Shown: one piece after another, positions 1 through 11,249 of the stretch
Layout: the number at the start of each line of letters is the position of its first letter
Position numbering within the stretch: the first letter of the stretch is position 1
Program-made: the position numbers and the translations under genes
From: Gnetum montanum
Taxonomy: Eukaryota; Streptophyta; Gnetopsida; Gnetales; Gnetaceae
Length of the DNA: 64,000 bases
Assembly: GCA_015680685.1 (NCBI GenBank)
Contig: MNCI01027152.1
Location: forward strand, 1 to 64,000
Direction of reading: 5' to 3'
Notes under the pieces: generated by a model
What the model was told of the DNA's origin: nothing
Seen by the model: only the letters and a program-made list of their open reading frames with translations
Database searches by the model: none

Positions 1-1255
1 GGTGTTTTTAAATATTTCTTTAAGTTGTACTTAAGACTATAGAATTATAAGAGATATATAGTCAAGATACTTAGGGATGACAATAGAGAAGAATTCAAGA
101 GTGCTAATTTTAAGGATTGTTATGAAGCTTTTATAATCCATCACAAGTTCTCCTTAGCAAGAACTCCTTAACAAAATGATGTGGTAGAAGGAAAGAAAAT
201 ATAACTGAACAAGATGGCATAAGCCATGTTGAACAAATATAATGTACCATACAAATTATAGAATAAGGTTTCCAATAATATGTGTTAGGTTTAAAATTAT
301 GTTTTAGCAAAAAGATCCACAACCAAAATCCCTCATGAATTATGGTCTAGTAAGATTACTAGAGTTGATTATTTTCATTCTTCTCATTCAAAGTATTTTG
401 TCTTAAATTAAAATAATACTTTAAAAAAATTAATATCAAGGCCAATAAAGGAATATTTCTTGGTTACTTCTCTACTAGCAAGGAATATCATGTTTATAAT
501 TAAAGAATGTTGGTAGTAGTGGAGACCATTAATCTCAAGGTTAATGATGAGAAAATTTCTTCTATGTGTGTATACAAAGAAGAAAAACTAGTATCGATAC
601 CCAAAATAAAAGGGAACCTAATGAAGATTCACCACCTATTAAAGTTGAAGATCAACTGAAAGAAAGAAAACCTAATGAAGATTCAAACAAAAATGATTTA
701 ATGGTAATATAGGCTACTAGAATGCAAAGAGTAATAAGATATCTTTAAAAAAGAAAAACCATTTAGAATCCAAATAATGGAGTTAGAACTAGAAGAGGCA
801 TAAGTCAACTTTATGCCTATGTAGCCTATCTATTACAAATTAAACAAAAAAACATTAAGCAAGTTAAAGCAAATGAACATTGGATACTAACTATGTAAAA
901 AGAGCTGAACTAATTTAGAAGAAATAATGTTTGAGAATTGGTTTTCAAACTAAAAGACAAAATTATCATTAGTACTAAGTCTTTAAGAACAAAACCAATG
1001 ATTAGGGAATCATCATGAATAAGGAAAGAATTGTAGCCAATGGTTGCACTCGACAAGAGGGAACTAACTTCAAAGACACATTCATTCTAGTAGTATAGAT
1101 AAAGTCCATCCATATGCTCATGATGCTATCATGCTTCAAGGGATTTACTCTTCATTAAATGAATGTTAATAATGCTTTTCTAAATGTAGTATAAGATAAA
1201 ATATATAAATATATAAACCTAAAGGATTGTTAACTCTCACATTCTCAATTACATT
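1..1255 (+). pseudogene. Ty1/copia pol, integrase to start of RT (element H, left half)
   Basis: Decayed integrase and N-terminal reverse transcriptase of a Ty1/copia polyprotein. Around 130-190 the translation shows the copia signature TPQQNGVVERKN in a slightly mutated form. From 330-480 comes the integrase C-terminal region ending in a GIFLGY-like block. An acidic linker follows, and from about 865 the RT fingers begin, with GCTRQEGTNFKDTF at about 1043-1084 and an NAFLN block near 1170. There are many frameshifts and TAG/TAA stops where glutamine is expected. The element starts outside the window. At 1255 it is cut by element A and resumes at 14798. The style of the RT resembles Tork/Sire-type copia; I do not assign a lineage more finely. 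Confidence 0.85.
1251..1255. repeat. Target-site duplication of element A (left copy; right copy 14798-14802)
   Basis: The five bases left of the element are ACATT and the five bases right of it are ATGTT. They differ at two positions, and both differences fit decay of an original ACGTT: the CpG became CA on one side and TG on the other. The copia RT reading resumes directly after the right copy, which supports the boundary. Confidence 0.65.
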
Positions 1256-2139
1256 TGATGAGTGGCAAGGTACACCTATTCCCAACCATATGAATCACAA
1301 AGTATTCATGCATGATCCAGTCAAATTCCACAGACTTCATTATTTCCAATTATACTTGTGACATTCATTGGTATGGTTAAGTGTAACGAATTTGATTTTT
1401 ATCATTTTTTATGTTTTATAAGTTGGTGCTCAAATGTAGATAAAATTAATTTGATTAGCTAATCTAAATTAATTAATTAACTAATGATTTAACTAATCCT
1501 AACATAAGTATCTATTCCCACTTTCCATACACACCTTGAACCCATGTATCTATTGCTAAGTGACCAAGCGCTATGCTACTGGGCATACCAAGCAATAACG
1601 CTATTTGGATTACCAAGCGAATATGTGTTACACTCGAAGAAATCATACTTATGTGTGTAATCTATCTAGCGTAATTGCTTATCTAACATAGTAACTAAAA
1701 AATAATTGATAATTAATTGCAAACATTTAATAAATAATTGGAAATAGTAACTGCATAAATAAAATATCTAATCTATCCAAAGTGTTGTAAGGTTAATTAG
1801 AAAGCTCACCTTTATTTCCGCACACACTATCATGCTCAGGTACAAAAATGCTTGAAAAAACATTCATACGCTCAATGACTCTTGATGTGTGCACTCAGGA
1901 GAAAAATTCTAACTTTTGAATGAAGAAAATGTAAGAGCTTCATTGCTACTAAAATCTAGATTACCATAGATGCAACTGGTAGGTATGTATTTATAGGTAA
2001 TGGATAGACACTATGTCGATGAGGCCTCATCAATGTAGGGCAAGATGCATTGATGGGACCTCATTGATGGGGGCTCATCGATGTGGTTAACTACATCAAC
2101 AGGGCCTCATCAATGTAGTCAACCAACAATGACTCATCA
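1256..2139 (-). repeat. 3' LTR of element A
   Basis: 884-bp LTR matching 13889-14797 over most of its length and the LTR of element B (55187-56118). Starts TGATGAGT and ends ACTCATCA. It lacks a stretch of roughly 50-60 bp present in the other A LTR (near 14000-14035). It has a - strand TATA box TATAAATA (1988-1995) and a cluster of TCGATG/GGCCTC repeats at about 2015-2125. On its inner side the - strand reads a short G-rich tract (2140-2149), the likely remnant of the polypurine tract. Confidence 0.85.
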
Positions 2140-2334
2140 TACCCCATGACTAAATGAAAACTTGTCGTTGAGTTCTTTTACAAAATTGGGAAGGTATGGG
2201 CTTACTGATAGACTTTCCTTCAACAAAACAAATTGACTGACTTGACAAAAAATGGAGTGCCTAGGTGTATAGATCAACACATTACAAAAATGGTGATGTT
2301 TAGAACACAAAATTGAACACCATGACATGAATTT

Positions 2335-5188
2335 TCAAAAATTGGACAAAACATTTCTTGACGGTGTGAAGCTTGTTGGGGAAGACCAAACGGTCCCAGG
2401 TGATGGTGCTTCTTGAGGCTCTAAGGAACCTTCACTAGCTTCACACACTAACGATGGTTGAGGTGGTTGCAATTGTCCTACTGCTATTGCAACTTCAGGC
2501 AAGAGGTGGAAAGCATCCAATAGTGATTTCATTTTTTCCTCCTTACTCCTAAAAGCATGCACTATCCATGCAGCTTTCCCAATGTGGGTTGGAATGAGGA
2601 CATCCCAAGGACCTGGGCTTGCTACAAAAAACTCCTTAGCATTGACAAACCAGGTAGTGAACTATTTACATTCAATGTCAAACACCCTGACTATGTCCTT
2701 CAACTTCTGGTAGTCATTCATCCATCTGGCTAGGTTCTTAGTAATAGATTGTTGATCTTTGAATTACCCTCTAAGAACTTTAAGTTTAATGTTAGCAATC
2801 TCAATCTTCTTCTTGGTATCTTTGTGTTGCTTGAACTCAGTCTCATATAGCAGATATGAGCTAGCCACTTCTTTCAACTATGGCTATCTAGCTATTATCA
2901 TTCCCATGTTTGCATAATAGAGATTGTACAACTCCATATACTCTATCATTTCTTCTATTTTCATCTCCTTCAAGCAGATCTTTGCTTTGTTATAGGTGTC
3001 AATCCCATCAAGGACGGGTTTCCACATCTCTCTTCCTTGTTGGAGTTGCTGGAGGGATTCATTCACTTTTGCCTCTACCATATGGATTTGTTTTTCATTA
3101 ATTTCCTTTTACAAGCCAACTTGATCCCTGTAGTGATTCTTTACTTTCTCAAATTTGAGGGCTTTGTTCTTCCAAGTGACAATTTCAATGGTAGATTTTT
3201 TCTGCAAGGTGCATACCTCCTTCATTAATAGATTGCAGTGCTCCATGGCCAATTTCCTTAGTTCAGTGTTGACTCTAGCAAGCTTCTCTTGCTATTGATG
3301 AATAAATTCTTGCATTTGATTTCTTTCAGCACCAACATTTCCTAGGTGATGATTTTGTGTGATTAATGCTTGATTCCTTTCATGCATCTGATTCAAGTCC
3401 TTTTTGATTGAGTGTGTTTTAGCTTTTCTCATAGACTATTTGAAGATGGTCATTATTGCTTCCTCCTTAGCCTTTTGAAATTATTCTTAAAGCTATTTAA
3501 TAGCTTCATCTCTTATCATTCTTGGGCTAAGGATTGCTTATTCTACAAGTTGTGCATGAAGTTCAATAACCTCCATGGTCAAGCATTGATTTTCCTCTTG
3601 GGCTATTTCTAGTTGCCCCTGTAAAATAATGCATATTCCCCTTGCATTCAATTGCTCTAACTGGGTTGCGATGACATTTTTCAGGAGATCAAAGATGTCT
3701 AGAGTCAGTTGTCCAATTCCTACCAGTCGTTTCAGTAACTATTCTCTAGGCTACATTCAATTTTTCACTGACCATGCCTAAAGAAGTCTATACATCTTGA
3801 AGTGCATATATGTCTAGTATAGATATCATGAGTGCATTTAGTGCTTCTAGTACATAGTCAACTACCACTTCTATTGATGTCTCATATCCTTGGTGCTACA
3901 TCACCAAGATAGTTGCCTCTTCACCTTCCTCCAACCACACCGAGAAAGTGGTAATATTCCTAGAGATTTTTGGGAATAAATGATGTGTTATGAGCATTGG
4001 GATCTAACCTTGAAGGTAGTTGTATTCTTTGGATAGAGAAAATGGGACCAGCCCTTTCCATCTGACTAATTGTTTAGGCCACCTTATTAAGCTGACTCAT
4101 CACTAGCCAATACACAAATGGATATATTCCACTTGTTTCTCCTTATTGCTCTTGTTCACTAAAGAGCTATTCTTGGATTTGACACAAATTCTCAAGGACT
4201 ATGTGGGCCTCCAATGTAGTAGCTCCTCTTCTTAAATGATCATTGGCATCTTATCTTTTATGATTTTTTCCCATGAGGCCAAGGGAGCATGCCTAAGAGT
4301 ATCATTAGAATAATAGAAAATGGTTGCCATTTTACAAAGTTTTCTAATGAGGCATGGAAAGGGTAGGATCTTCCTTCCATGTTTATTCTCCTTGAAGCTA
4401 TTCTCAATCTCCAAATAAATTAGCTATGGAAGATTAATGAAAAATTTTCTACCGAGAGTGGGGCATGCTCAGGTATAGAAAGTAGTCACCTTACTTGGCC
4501 TCAATGTTGGATTGAGGTGATAGGCCACAATCTTGAAATAAATCCTCTCCACTAGTGTGAGTGCACCATACTCCTTACAGTTCACCCCATGGCATCGCTG
4601 GGTTCATTCCCTTTTGGCCTTAGGATTTCCTTTCATTGATATCTTTGCTAACTATGTTCCAATGTCTAGCAACCCTAATGATTGTACAATAGCTTTCATT
4701 GAGTAGGACACTTGAATGTCCTTGATCTTGACAATAGACCTTGTCCTTTGGCTACTCCAGAAGAGATAGGTCTTTCCCATGTACCATTTTCCACTGAACG
4801 TGATGACTAGCCACATAGGAGAGGCTTGCAATTGTGTCTTGACATCCTCTAGAGCTTTCTTCAAAAATGGCCCAGAGTTTATTTCTTGAAGAATAGATCT
4901 TTGAATTTCTTGAAACTTAATGATGTCTAGGCAAGCTTGAGTCAGAGTGATATCAAGCCTTGGTATGGGTCTAAGTGCTTCTCCTCATTGGGATTGTTCC
5001 GTAGGCACTTCTTCTTCTAGAATCTATCAAACAAATTCCACTTCAAGCTATTCTTTAAGAGGTCCCATTATATGGATCACCTCTGGTAGTTCTTAGCCTT
5101 GTTCCTACTAGCCCCTTCCAGCTCTAGGTCATTGCTCCAATGGTTGTGAGGGTTCTCCTTCCTATAGATACTTTTGTTTGGGTGCCAT
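2335..5188 (-). pseudogene. Third ORF of element A (env-position accessory protein)
   Basis: A broken reading frame of about 950 codons downstream of integrase, where Athila-group elements carry an env-like gene. The likely start is ATG at 5188 (MAPKQK). The preceding bases read TTACAG on the - strand, so a splice acceptor abuts the start. Residues about 110-310 form a globular region containing KWYMGKT, INLP and LPFPCLIRKLC. This resembles the C-terminal part of the putative plant transposon protein domain (Pfam PF20167), from memory and not searched. The second half is rich in heptad-like coiled coil (for example VNESLQQLQQGREMWKPVLD near 3040-3075). The end, TSFTPSRNVLSNF then stop at 2335, is proline-rich. 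No signal peptide or clear membrane segment is visible. It is paralogous to 56250-59006. Most stops sit at glutamine codons. Confidence 0.6.
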
Positions 5189-7346
5189 CTGTAATCACAA
5201 TAAGACCATGAATTAGCAATCATTGTGTAACCTTAAAAAAATTGGGGTACCTTAACTCTTGAGGATAGTTACACTTGGCTAACCAATGATTATGGCTAAT
5301 TTAATGAACCTGATTATTACTTATTTTATATGTTATTATGAATAATTCATCCCAAAGGTTGTTGCAAGGGATAACTATTGAAAGAGTTGATATTTTTATG
5401 TTGTTAAGGCTACTAACCCTTGGGGAGAATTAGAAATGTTTTTTGAAAATTTCATTGGAACCCTTAAGATTTGTGGTACCCACAATAAGGATCTTACCTT
5501 CAATAAGTGCAAGATTGAAAAATGAAGTGATTTGGACACAGTTTGAAAGTTATGGTCTCTGGAAGGTTTTGGGCTCTAAACAATTGCAAAAATTCCCCAT
5601 GTGTTATGAAAAAATTACAAAAAATTTCAAAGTGTCTAGTGATATATATAGTATTTTTATACTATGTTAATGAGACCTTGTCAATGGGGCCTCAATGATG
5701 TGATCAACTACATCGACGAGGCCTCATCAATGTAGTTGTTGACCACCATTAACTTTCATTGATTGTGGTCAAACTTTCAAAATTAAAGGAATTTTTCAAT
5801 GAAATTGGGATCAAATGAAAGCTTAGAAGACCAAGAATAGTATGAAATCATGAGAAGAGGGTGTTGAAGTTCATAAATTTGACAAAATGGAGAATATTGA
5901 TTTAATGGATGAATGCAATGAAAGGTTAAGGAGTACTAAGTAGTTTACATGATGGAAAATATGAAATATAGGATTGTAGTGATGTCAAAGGTAAGGAACC
6001 TTAACTAATCAAGCCAAGAGCTATGCAAGTGGGTCCTCCCCATCGTAGGCTCATGCCATTTTTGCCCTTGCATAATGTCAACTAAGGAGTCTATGGGCCC
6101 CATAGTCAATTTAATGATCATGACAAGTTAAGGACCAACCTAAAAGAATGCACTCAAGAATCCCAGCATATCAAACTAAGACATAGAGCATGACATAGAA
6201 CCTAGTAGTGAGGTGAGCTATGGAAGCATATATGAATGATAAAAAAGGTGGAATGAAGTCCCAAATTGAGGTCATAAGAAGTCCCTTGTTGAATTTGTGG
6301 TTAAAATGACCAAAGAAGTTTCATCCTTAGTCTAGAACAAAATCATCCACTTTCAATGGCTTTGCATCATCACTCTAAGACTAATCTGCCCACTTGAGAC
6401 ATAAGAGTGCTTCCACAAAATAACCACCATTCCACAAAGATAAGAAAGAAGAAGCAGGAAGTAAGAGAGAGGGCATTAGTTAGAGGTGACTGTTAGGCAT
6501 AGGTGCATGTCATTCAAGTTCTATAACCAGTGCTTATAGCCCTTTTATTTGTCCAAGGGATGTGCTTTGAATTTCCATTTTATTTCTCAAATAATGGAAA
6601 CCACACCATGCAAGGACTTATTCATGTCAAAGGGATGTGCCTTGAATTCCCATTGTTTTTTTTAAATGATGAGAACCACACCATGCAACAACCTTATATA
6701 TCTTCCTATCGTTGGGTGGTATGGAATAGCAAGAAGTTCATGACAAACACTCAAGCAAGAAGATGAGTACAAAGAGTATTAAGTCCCCTTGAAGTCACAC
6801 CCTTTACAACCCTTTAAATCCTTCCTAATTCTTGAACTACCAAGGTCATCGATTGGTTAAAAGGTTCATTAATGAAAAGGGACCTCAAATTCCCAAGACA
6901 AGGAAAACCATAGAGTTCATTGGATGGGTGGATGACATGGACTCATTACCTGTTCCATGAAAAATAAACCGTGTCAAAAGTCATCAGACATTAGAATTCA
7001 AAAATAGAAACTAGACATCGACAATCGCACATTAAGCACAAACCATCATTAGTAAATAGTAATAGTAGCACTGCATCCTGTGACAATAAAGAAAATTTAT
7101 TAGCAAAAATGAGAAAATATCACACTTAAATAAAAGAAAGCAAAATAAAGTAAAATATATAAGAAAGTATAAAAAACCAAAAATGTTTAAAGGTACTAAA
7201 GATGGTGTAAAATTAGGAAAATTCAAAAATCAAAGAATGTGCAAAACAAATAAGTAGAAAAACTAATAGGCCATGGTAATGGTTAGCATGGATGGTCATC
7301 TCCCCCATGATTGAGTTGAAGGGAGGAGATCCAAAAAATAGAATAT
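5189..7346 (-). other. Spacer between integrase and third ORF of element A
   Basis: About 2.2 kb with no supportable coding region, matched by 59007-61220 in element B, so it belongs to the family. Two things stand out. At 5640-5745 there is a block of TCGATG/GGCCTC units like those in the LTR (for example CATCGACGAGGCCTCATCAA, about 5711-5730). At 6551-6695 there is a 75-bp tandem duplication. The part next to the third ORF could be an intron, since an acceptor-like TTACAG lies just before its ATG. I cannot place a donor. Confidence 0.5.
6551..6695. repeat. Two-copy tandem duplication, about 75 bp
   Basis: The stretch starting GTCCAAGGGATGTGCTTTGA (6551) recurs as GTCAAAGGGATGTGCCTTGA (6626). 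Both copies continue through a T-rich part into an ACCACACCATGCAA block. Element B has one copy at about 60359-60460, so the duplication arose after the two elements separated. Confidence 0.7.
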
Positions 7347-7692
7347 GGTTTTCCATCTGTTTTTTTTTCGAGAGAATGTTCGGGAATGTATTACTGAAAG
7401 TATGGTACACGAGTATACAAGTACAAGCGGGGGGGAGACCAAGGGTGGCCCACCACAAAAGGGGAGGGGGGCCTTGGAAACCCACAAAAGACCAAAAGAT
7501 CAAAACTTGGACGACATGAAGCTGAGCCGCCAAACCACGATGTCCAAAACACCCCAACAGAGGGGGGGGTGCACCCCCAACAAGGGGGGGGGGGGCACAC
7601 CCACAACGCAAAAGGAAGGGGGAGAGAAAAAAAGGGGGGGCGCACCCCCAACAGGGGGGCACAACTAGCCTGTTGGGGGTTTTCCATCTGTT
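7347..7692 (-). mobile_element. Short non-LTR retroposon with 15-bp target duplication
   Basis: A 316-bp insert (7362-7677) is flanked by two perfect copies of GGTTTTCCATCTGTT (7347-7361 and 7678-7692). On the - strand it ends in a short poly(A) run next to the left duplication, following ATTCCCGAACATTCTCTCG. A poly(A) tail with a ~15-bp TSD is the mark of LINE-type target-primed insertion. The body is unlike its surroundings: several runs of 6-12 G, retained CpG, and no matching sequence elsewhere in the window. It may be a 5'-truncated LINE, a SINE or a retroposed transcript fragment. No tRNA-like A and B boxes are seen. The overlapping open frames on both strands come from the G/C runs and are not proposed as genes. 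Confidence 0.8.
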
Positions 7693-7789
7693 AAGGTGGT
7701 ATTTACACTAGCCTATTTCAGTTCTAGGAAAGACTTCCCTTATTGGATATTGACCAACTACTTTTTATTTGGGAAGTCACATTTGTAAA

Positions 7790-8900
7790 TTATCGTGAAC
7801 CCAAAGGAAAAGGTTTTATTAATGACATAAGGTCCCTCCCATAATGTCTAGAATTTTGTCTTTTGGGGGGACATGTGTAGGGTTCTAGTAAAGAACCTTA
7901 TCCCCTAATTGAAGTTTTACTTTCTTGATTCTAAGGTCATGACGTTGCTTGCTAAATGCCTTGCTCACCTCATTCAAGGATAAGGCCACTAAGTTATTTT
8001 CATCTAGTATATCTAGATTGATCAATCTTTCCTTCTGTGCTAAACTTGGATCAAGGTTTAGATCATAGGCCATTGAGAGTATTGGAAGTTTCCCTTACAC
8101 TAACTCATAGGGAGAATATCCAACAAGAAGTTTCCAAGTTGAATGATAAGCTTAGAGAACATTGTTAAGTTTTTTACTCTACTCCTTCCTATATTTGTTA
8201 ATTATTCATGTTAGGATTTTTGTAATCTCTTAGTTGGTTACCTCTGCTTGACTATTGGCTTGGATTGGTAAGGTGTTGTTAATTTATGTTCTACTCCCCA
8301 GCATTGCATTAATTTTCTAAATGTCATAGTTGTGAAATGAATTTCATTATCAAAAATTAGTGATTGTGGCACCCCAAACCTATTCATGATATTTTGTTAT
8401 ATAAATTTGGCAACAGTGGATGATGTACAATCAGTAACGGCTACCACTTCTATCCATTTTGTGCAGTAGTCAACTGCTACTACAATATATGATTTCCCAT
8501 TAGACATGGGTGTGATGGGATCCATGAAGTTAATGTCCCATATGTTGAAAGGCTTCAGTGGTTAAATCCACTACTGAGGACCTTGCATGCAAGCAATCAT
8601 TCCCTCGTCACATTAACAATAGTCATAAGACTTGATAAACTAGTGGGCATCCCTAAAGATTGTAGGCCAATAGTATCCTATCATTAGGATTTCTATGGTT
8701 GTGCATTTCCCTACATAGTAGCCTCTACAATGCCCTTCATGAGAATACTAGAGAATGCACAATTGATCCTTATTAGGAAAGCACCAATGAATCAAGCCAT
8801 CAACACACACCTTGTAAAGGTGTCTATTGATTTCCATGAAGTATTTGACCTAATGAAGAAATGTTTTCTTTTTCCTAAAATCCAAGTTTTGTGGCATCTC
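7790..8900 (-). pseudogene. Integrase of element A
   Basis: Decayed gypsy integrase in the expected order on the - strand. The N-terminal zinc region is near 8900-8600 (GYYWPTIFRDAH then a C-x2-C-like pair). The catalytic core starts about 8560 (INFMDPITPMSNGKSYIVVA) and includes AVDYCTKW and a second acidic site in IFDNEIHF. The TTPYQS block follows at about 8290. The C-terminal part (8073-7885) contains LQLGDKVLY, matching the GDxVL motif of gypsy integrases. The third catalytic residue region is frameshifted. No chromodomain is visible after the C-terminus, as expected for a non-chromovirus. Homologous to 61220-61960. Confidence 0.8.
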
Positions 8901-8989
8901 TTGAGTGAGAAGATATGTGAGGATGCCATTATACCATATTTCTTTTTCAAGCATTTGTTCACTTATTGCTCCAGTAAAGAGGAGTTCAC

Positions 8990-10300
8990 CTAGAAACGAA
9001 TCAAAGTGCAAACTCTACTCTTCTTTATTATCTCATCTTAGGTGAGAAATGTGGTCAATGACCACATTCCTTATTCCTTTTTAATCTATCGTAGTGAGAT
9101 CAAATTCCTACAAGATCACAAGCCACTATATAACATGAGGGCTCATCATTACCTTATTCATGAGGAAGAAAATTGCACTATGGTCTGTATGTACAAATAA
9201 TTTGTAACCTAGCATATAATGTCCAAAATTTTCTAGCATGTACACCACTACCATTAATTCATTTTTTCTGGTTGTGTAATTCAACTATGCCCTCACAATG
9301 TTTCTACTCACATAGTGGATACAATATGGACATTTCTTATCATCCATCTGCATGAGCATAGCTTCAAAAGCATAGTTTGATGCATCTGTTATGATATGGA
9401 ATGTTTTGGACCAATCTAGTGCTCATAGGATTGGTTTTTCTACAAGTTTCTCCTTTAATCATTGAAATACATGTTCACATTCCTTGGTCCAAATGAAAGG
9501 TGCATCTTTCTTTATAAGTTCTATCAACAACTTTGCAATCTTAGAGAAATTCTCAATAAATCATCGATAGTAACCAATGTGTCCAAGGAATGACTAGACA
9601 TCTTGAATGATCGCTAGTTGACATGTTATTCCTTGAATGACCCTTATCTTTTTTGAGTCTACCTCAATCCATTTCTACAAAATTAGATGTCCTAGCATAA
9701 TGCCTTCCTGGACCATGAGATGGCTCTTTTCCCAATTAAGTTGTAGGTTTATCTCTACACATATTTTTAGTCACTGCTCAAGTCAATCCAAGGCTTTCTC
9801 AAAGGTAGGTAGCTCCGTAGGTAGAAAATTCATCCATGAAGACTTCAACACCACTACCAATTTGTTGTTGAGAGATACTAAGGACCAAGCATTGAAATGT
9901 TGCAATGGCATTGCATAGATTGAATGGCATCTTACAATATGCAAAAGTCCCCCAGGGACTCGTGAATGTTATCTTGGCTTAATCTTTGAGTGCAATTTGG
10001 ATTTGGTTATACCCACTATAACCATCCAAAAAGCTATAATAACAATGCCTGGATATGGTGTCTAACACTTCATCTACAAATGGCAAAGGAAAGTGATCCT
10101 TAAATGTTACCATATTTAATAACCTAAAGTCGATGCAAACCTACCATTTTCCACCTTCTTCAATACAATTATGAGTGGGCTAATCCACTCACTATCTATG
10201 ATCAGATAGATGAACCCCACCTTGAGGAGTTGCTCTATCTATTTCTTAGTGATTTTCCTCAATTTGTGGTTTAGCCACTACTGCAGTTGCCTTCTAGGCT
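8990..10300 (-). pseudogene. Reverse transcriptase and RNase H of element A
   Basis: The RT begins around 10300 with an LLKVGFIYLI block, then the ISPL..VLKKVENGR region. It continues through the DHFPLPF block (about 10100), FLDGYSGYNQI (about 10040-10000), the GTFAY/MPFNLCNA region (about 9940) and the active-site strand near 9825-9840. That strand reads VEVFMDEFS where the family has FMDD, so the second catalytic aspartate is glutamate. RNase H follows from about 9600 to 8990 in badly shifted frames. It lies between protease (10850-11170) and integrase, in standard gypsy order. Confidence 0.75.
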
Positions 10301-10849
10301 TCATGGCCAGGTTAGTGTAGATGTGATACCAGCATATCCTTGGATCAATTTCTATTAGCCCTGGATATGACCAAGCAAAGACTATTGACCATTTATTCAT
10401 CATCTTTAACAACTTTTTAATTTGGAGCAAGTTTGGCATTAATGATGATTGGTTTACCATTCTTTAAAAATGCATACTCCATATTGACTAATAAAATTTT
10501 TAGTTCTAAGGGCTCCTACTTGAAGTGATCAGGAATTTCAACTCTCCCCAATAGGTATCATCACCTTCATTAGAGAGTTGAGAATGAACTTGTTTAATTT
10601 TTTCCATGTCAATTATTTCCATGTGTATTGTGCTACTATTTAAATTAGTTATCAGCCACTAGGTGCCCTCCTGCTTTATGGCTATTGCATACAAACATTT
10701 TTGAATGTTAATTTCCTATGCACACTAATTGCATGCTTTAATGTATGTACTTTTGATTAACAAAATCCTTTTCACACAATTGCATCCATTATCATTGTAC
10801 ATGATTCATAGAATATGCTTCTTCTCAATTTTGCATAGCTCATTTTCCT

Positions 10850-11170
10850 TGGATATTTCTAGAGATAGATTCCTTATACCCATTCACGTGTCAACCATGC
10901 TTAATTAAGCTCTTTCAATAATGATGGAAAAGTCACTTTTGCAATTGTCCATCTTGATTACTAGAAAATTAGTAGGATAGGACCACCCACAAGTTGTGGT
11001 CACAATGTCCTCTACTAATCCCAAAGGGATAGTGATCGATTGATCTACTAATTCTAAATAGATGGTGTTCTTCTTAAGAGGTGGTAGATTCTAGGCCTTG
11101 TATAAATCATGGGAGATGAGGTTAACTATAGAATCAAAGCCAAGAAGATCCTTGCATCACTCTTGTCTAG
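10850..11170 (-). pseudogene. Aspartic protease of element A
   Basis: - strand translation gives LLGFDSIVNLISHDLYKA, then YLELVDQSITIPLG and, further on, MDNCKSDFSIII. This follows the pattern of a retropepsin of plant gypsy elements: the DSG(A/S)xxN active-site loop, a flap region, and the ILGR-like closing motif. The active-site loop has decayed to DSIVN. It lies between gag and RT. Confidence 0.65.
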
Positions 11171-11249
11171 CAATCTATAGATATATGAGTGAACTTCTTA
11201 GATCAGATCTTTTTCTAGGAAGGTTGCCAACCTTAATCCAGTCATAAAC

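Noticed and set aside
2335-5188. True viral envelope protein for the third ORF
   Set aside because: No signal peptide, cleavage site or transmembrane segment is visible; only the position is env-like.
7213-7687. Overlapping open frames of 98-149 codons on both strands
   Set aside because: They arise from G/C homopolymer runs in the retroposon and overlap on opposite strands; composition is proline/glycine/cysteine noise.
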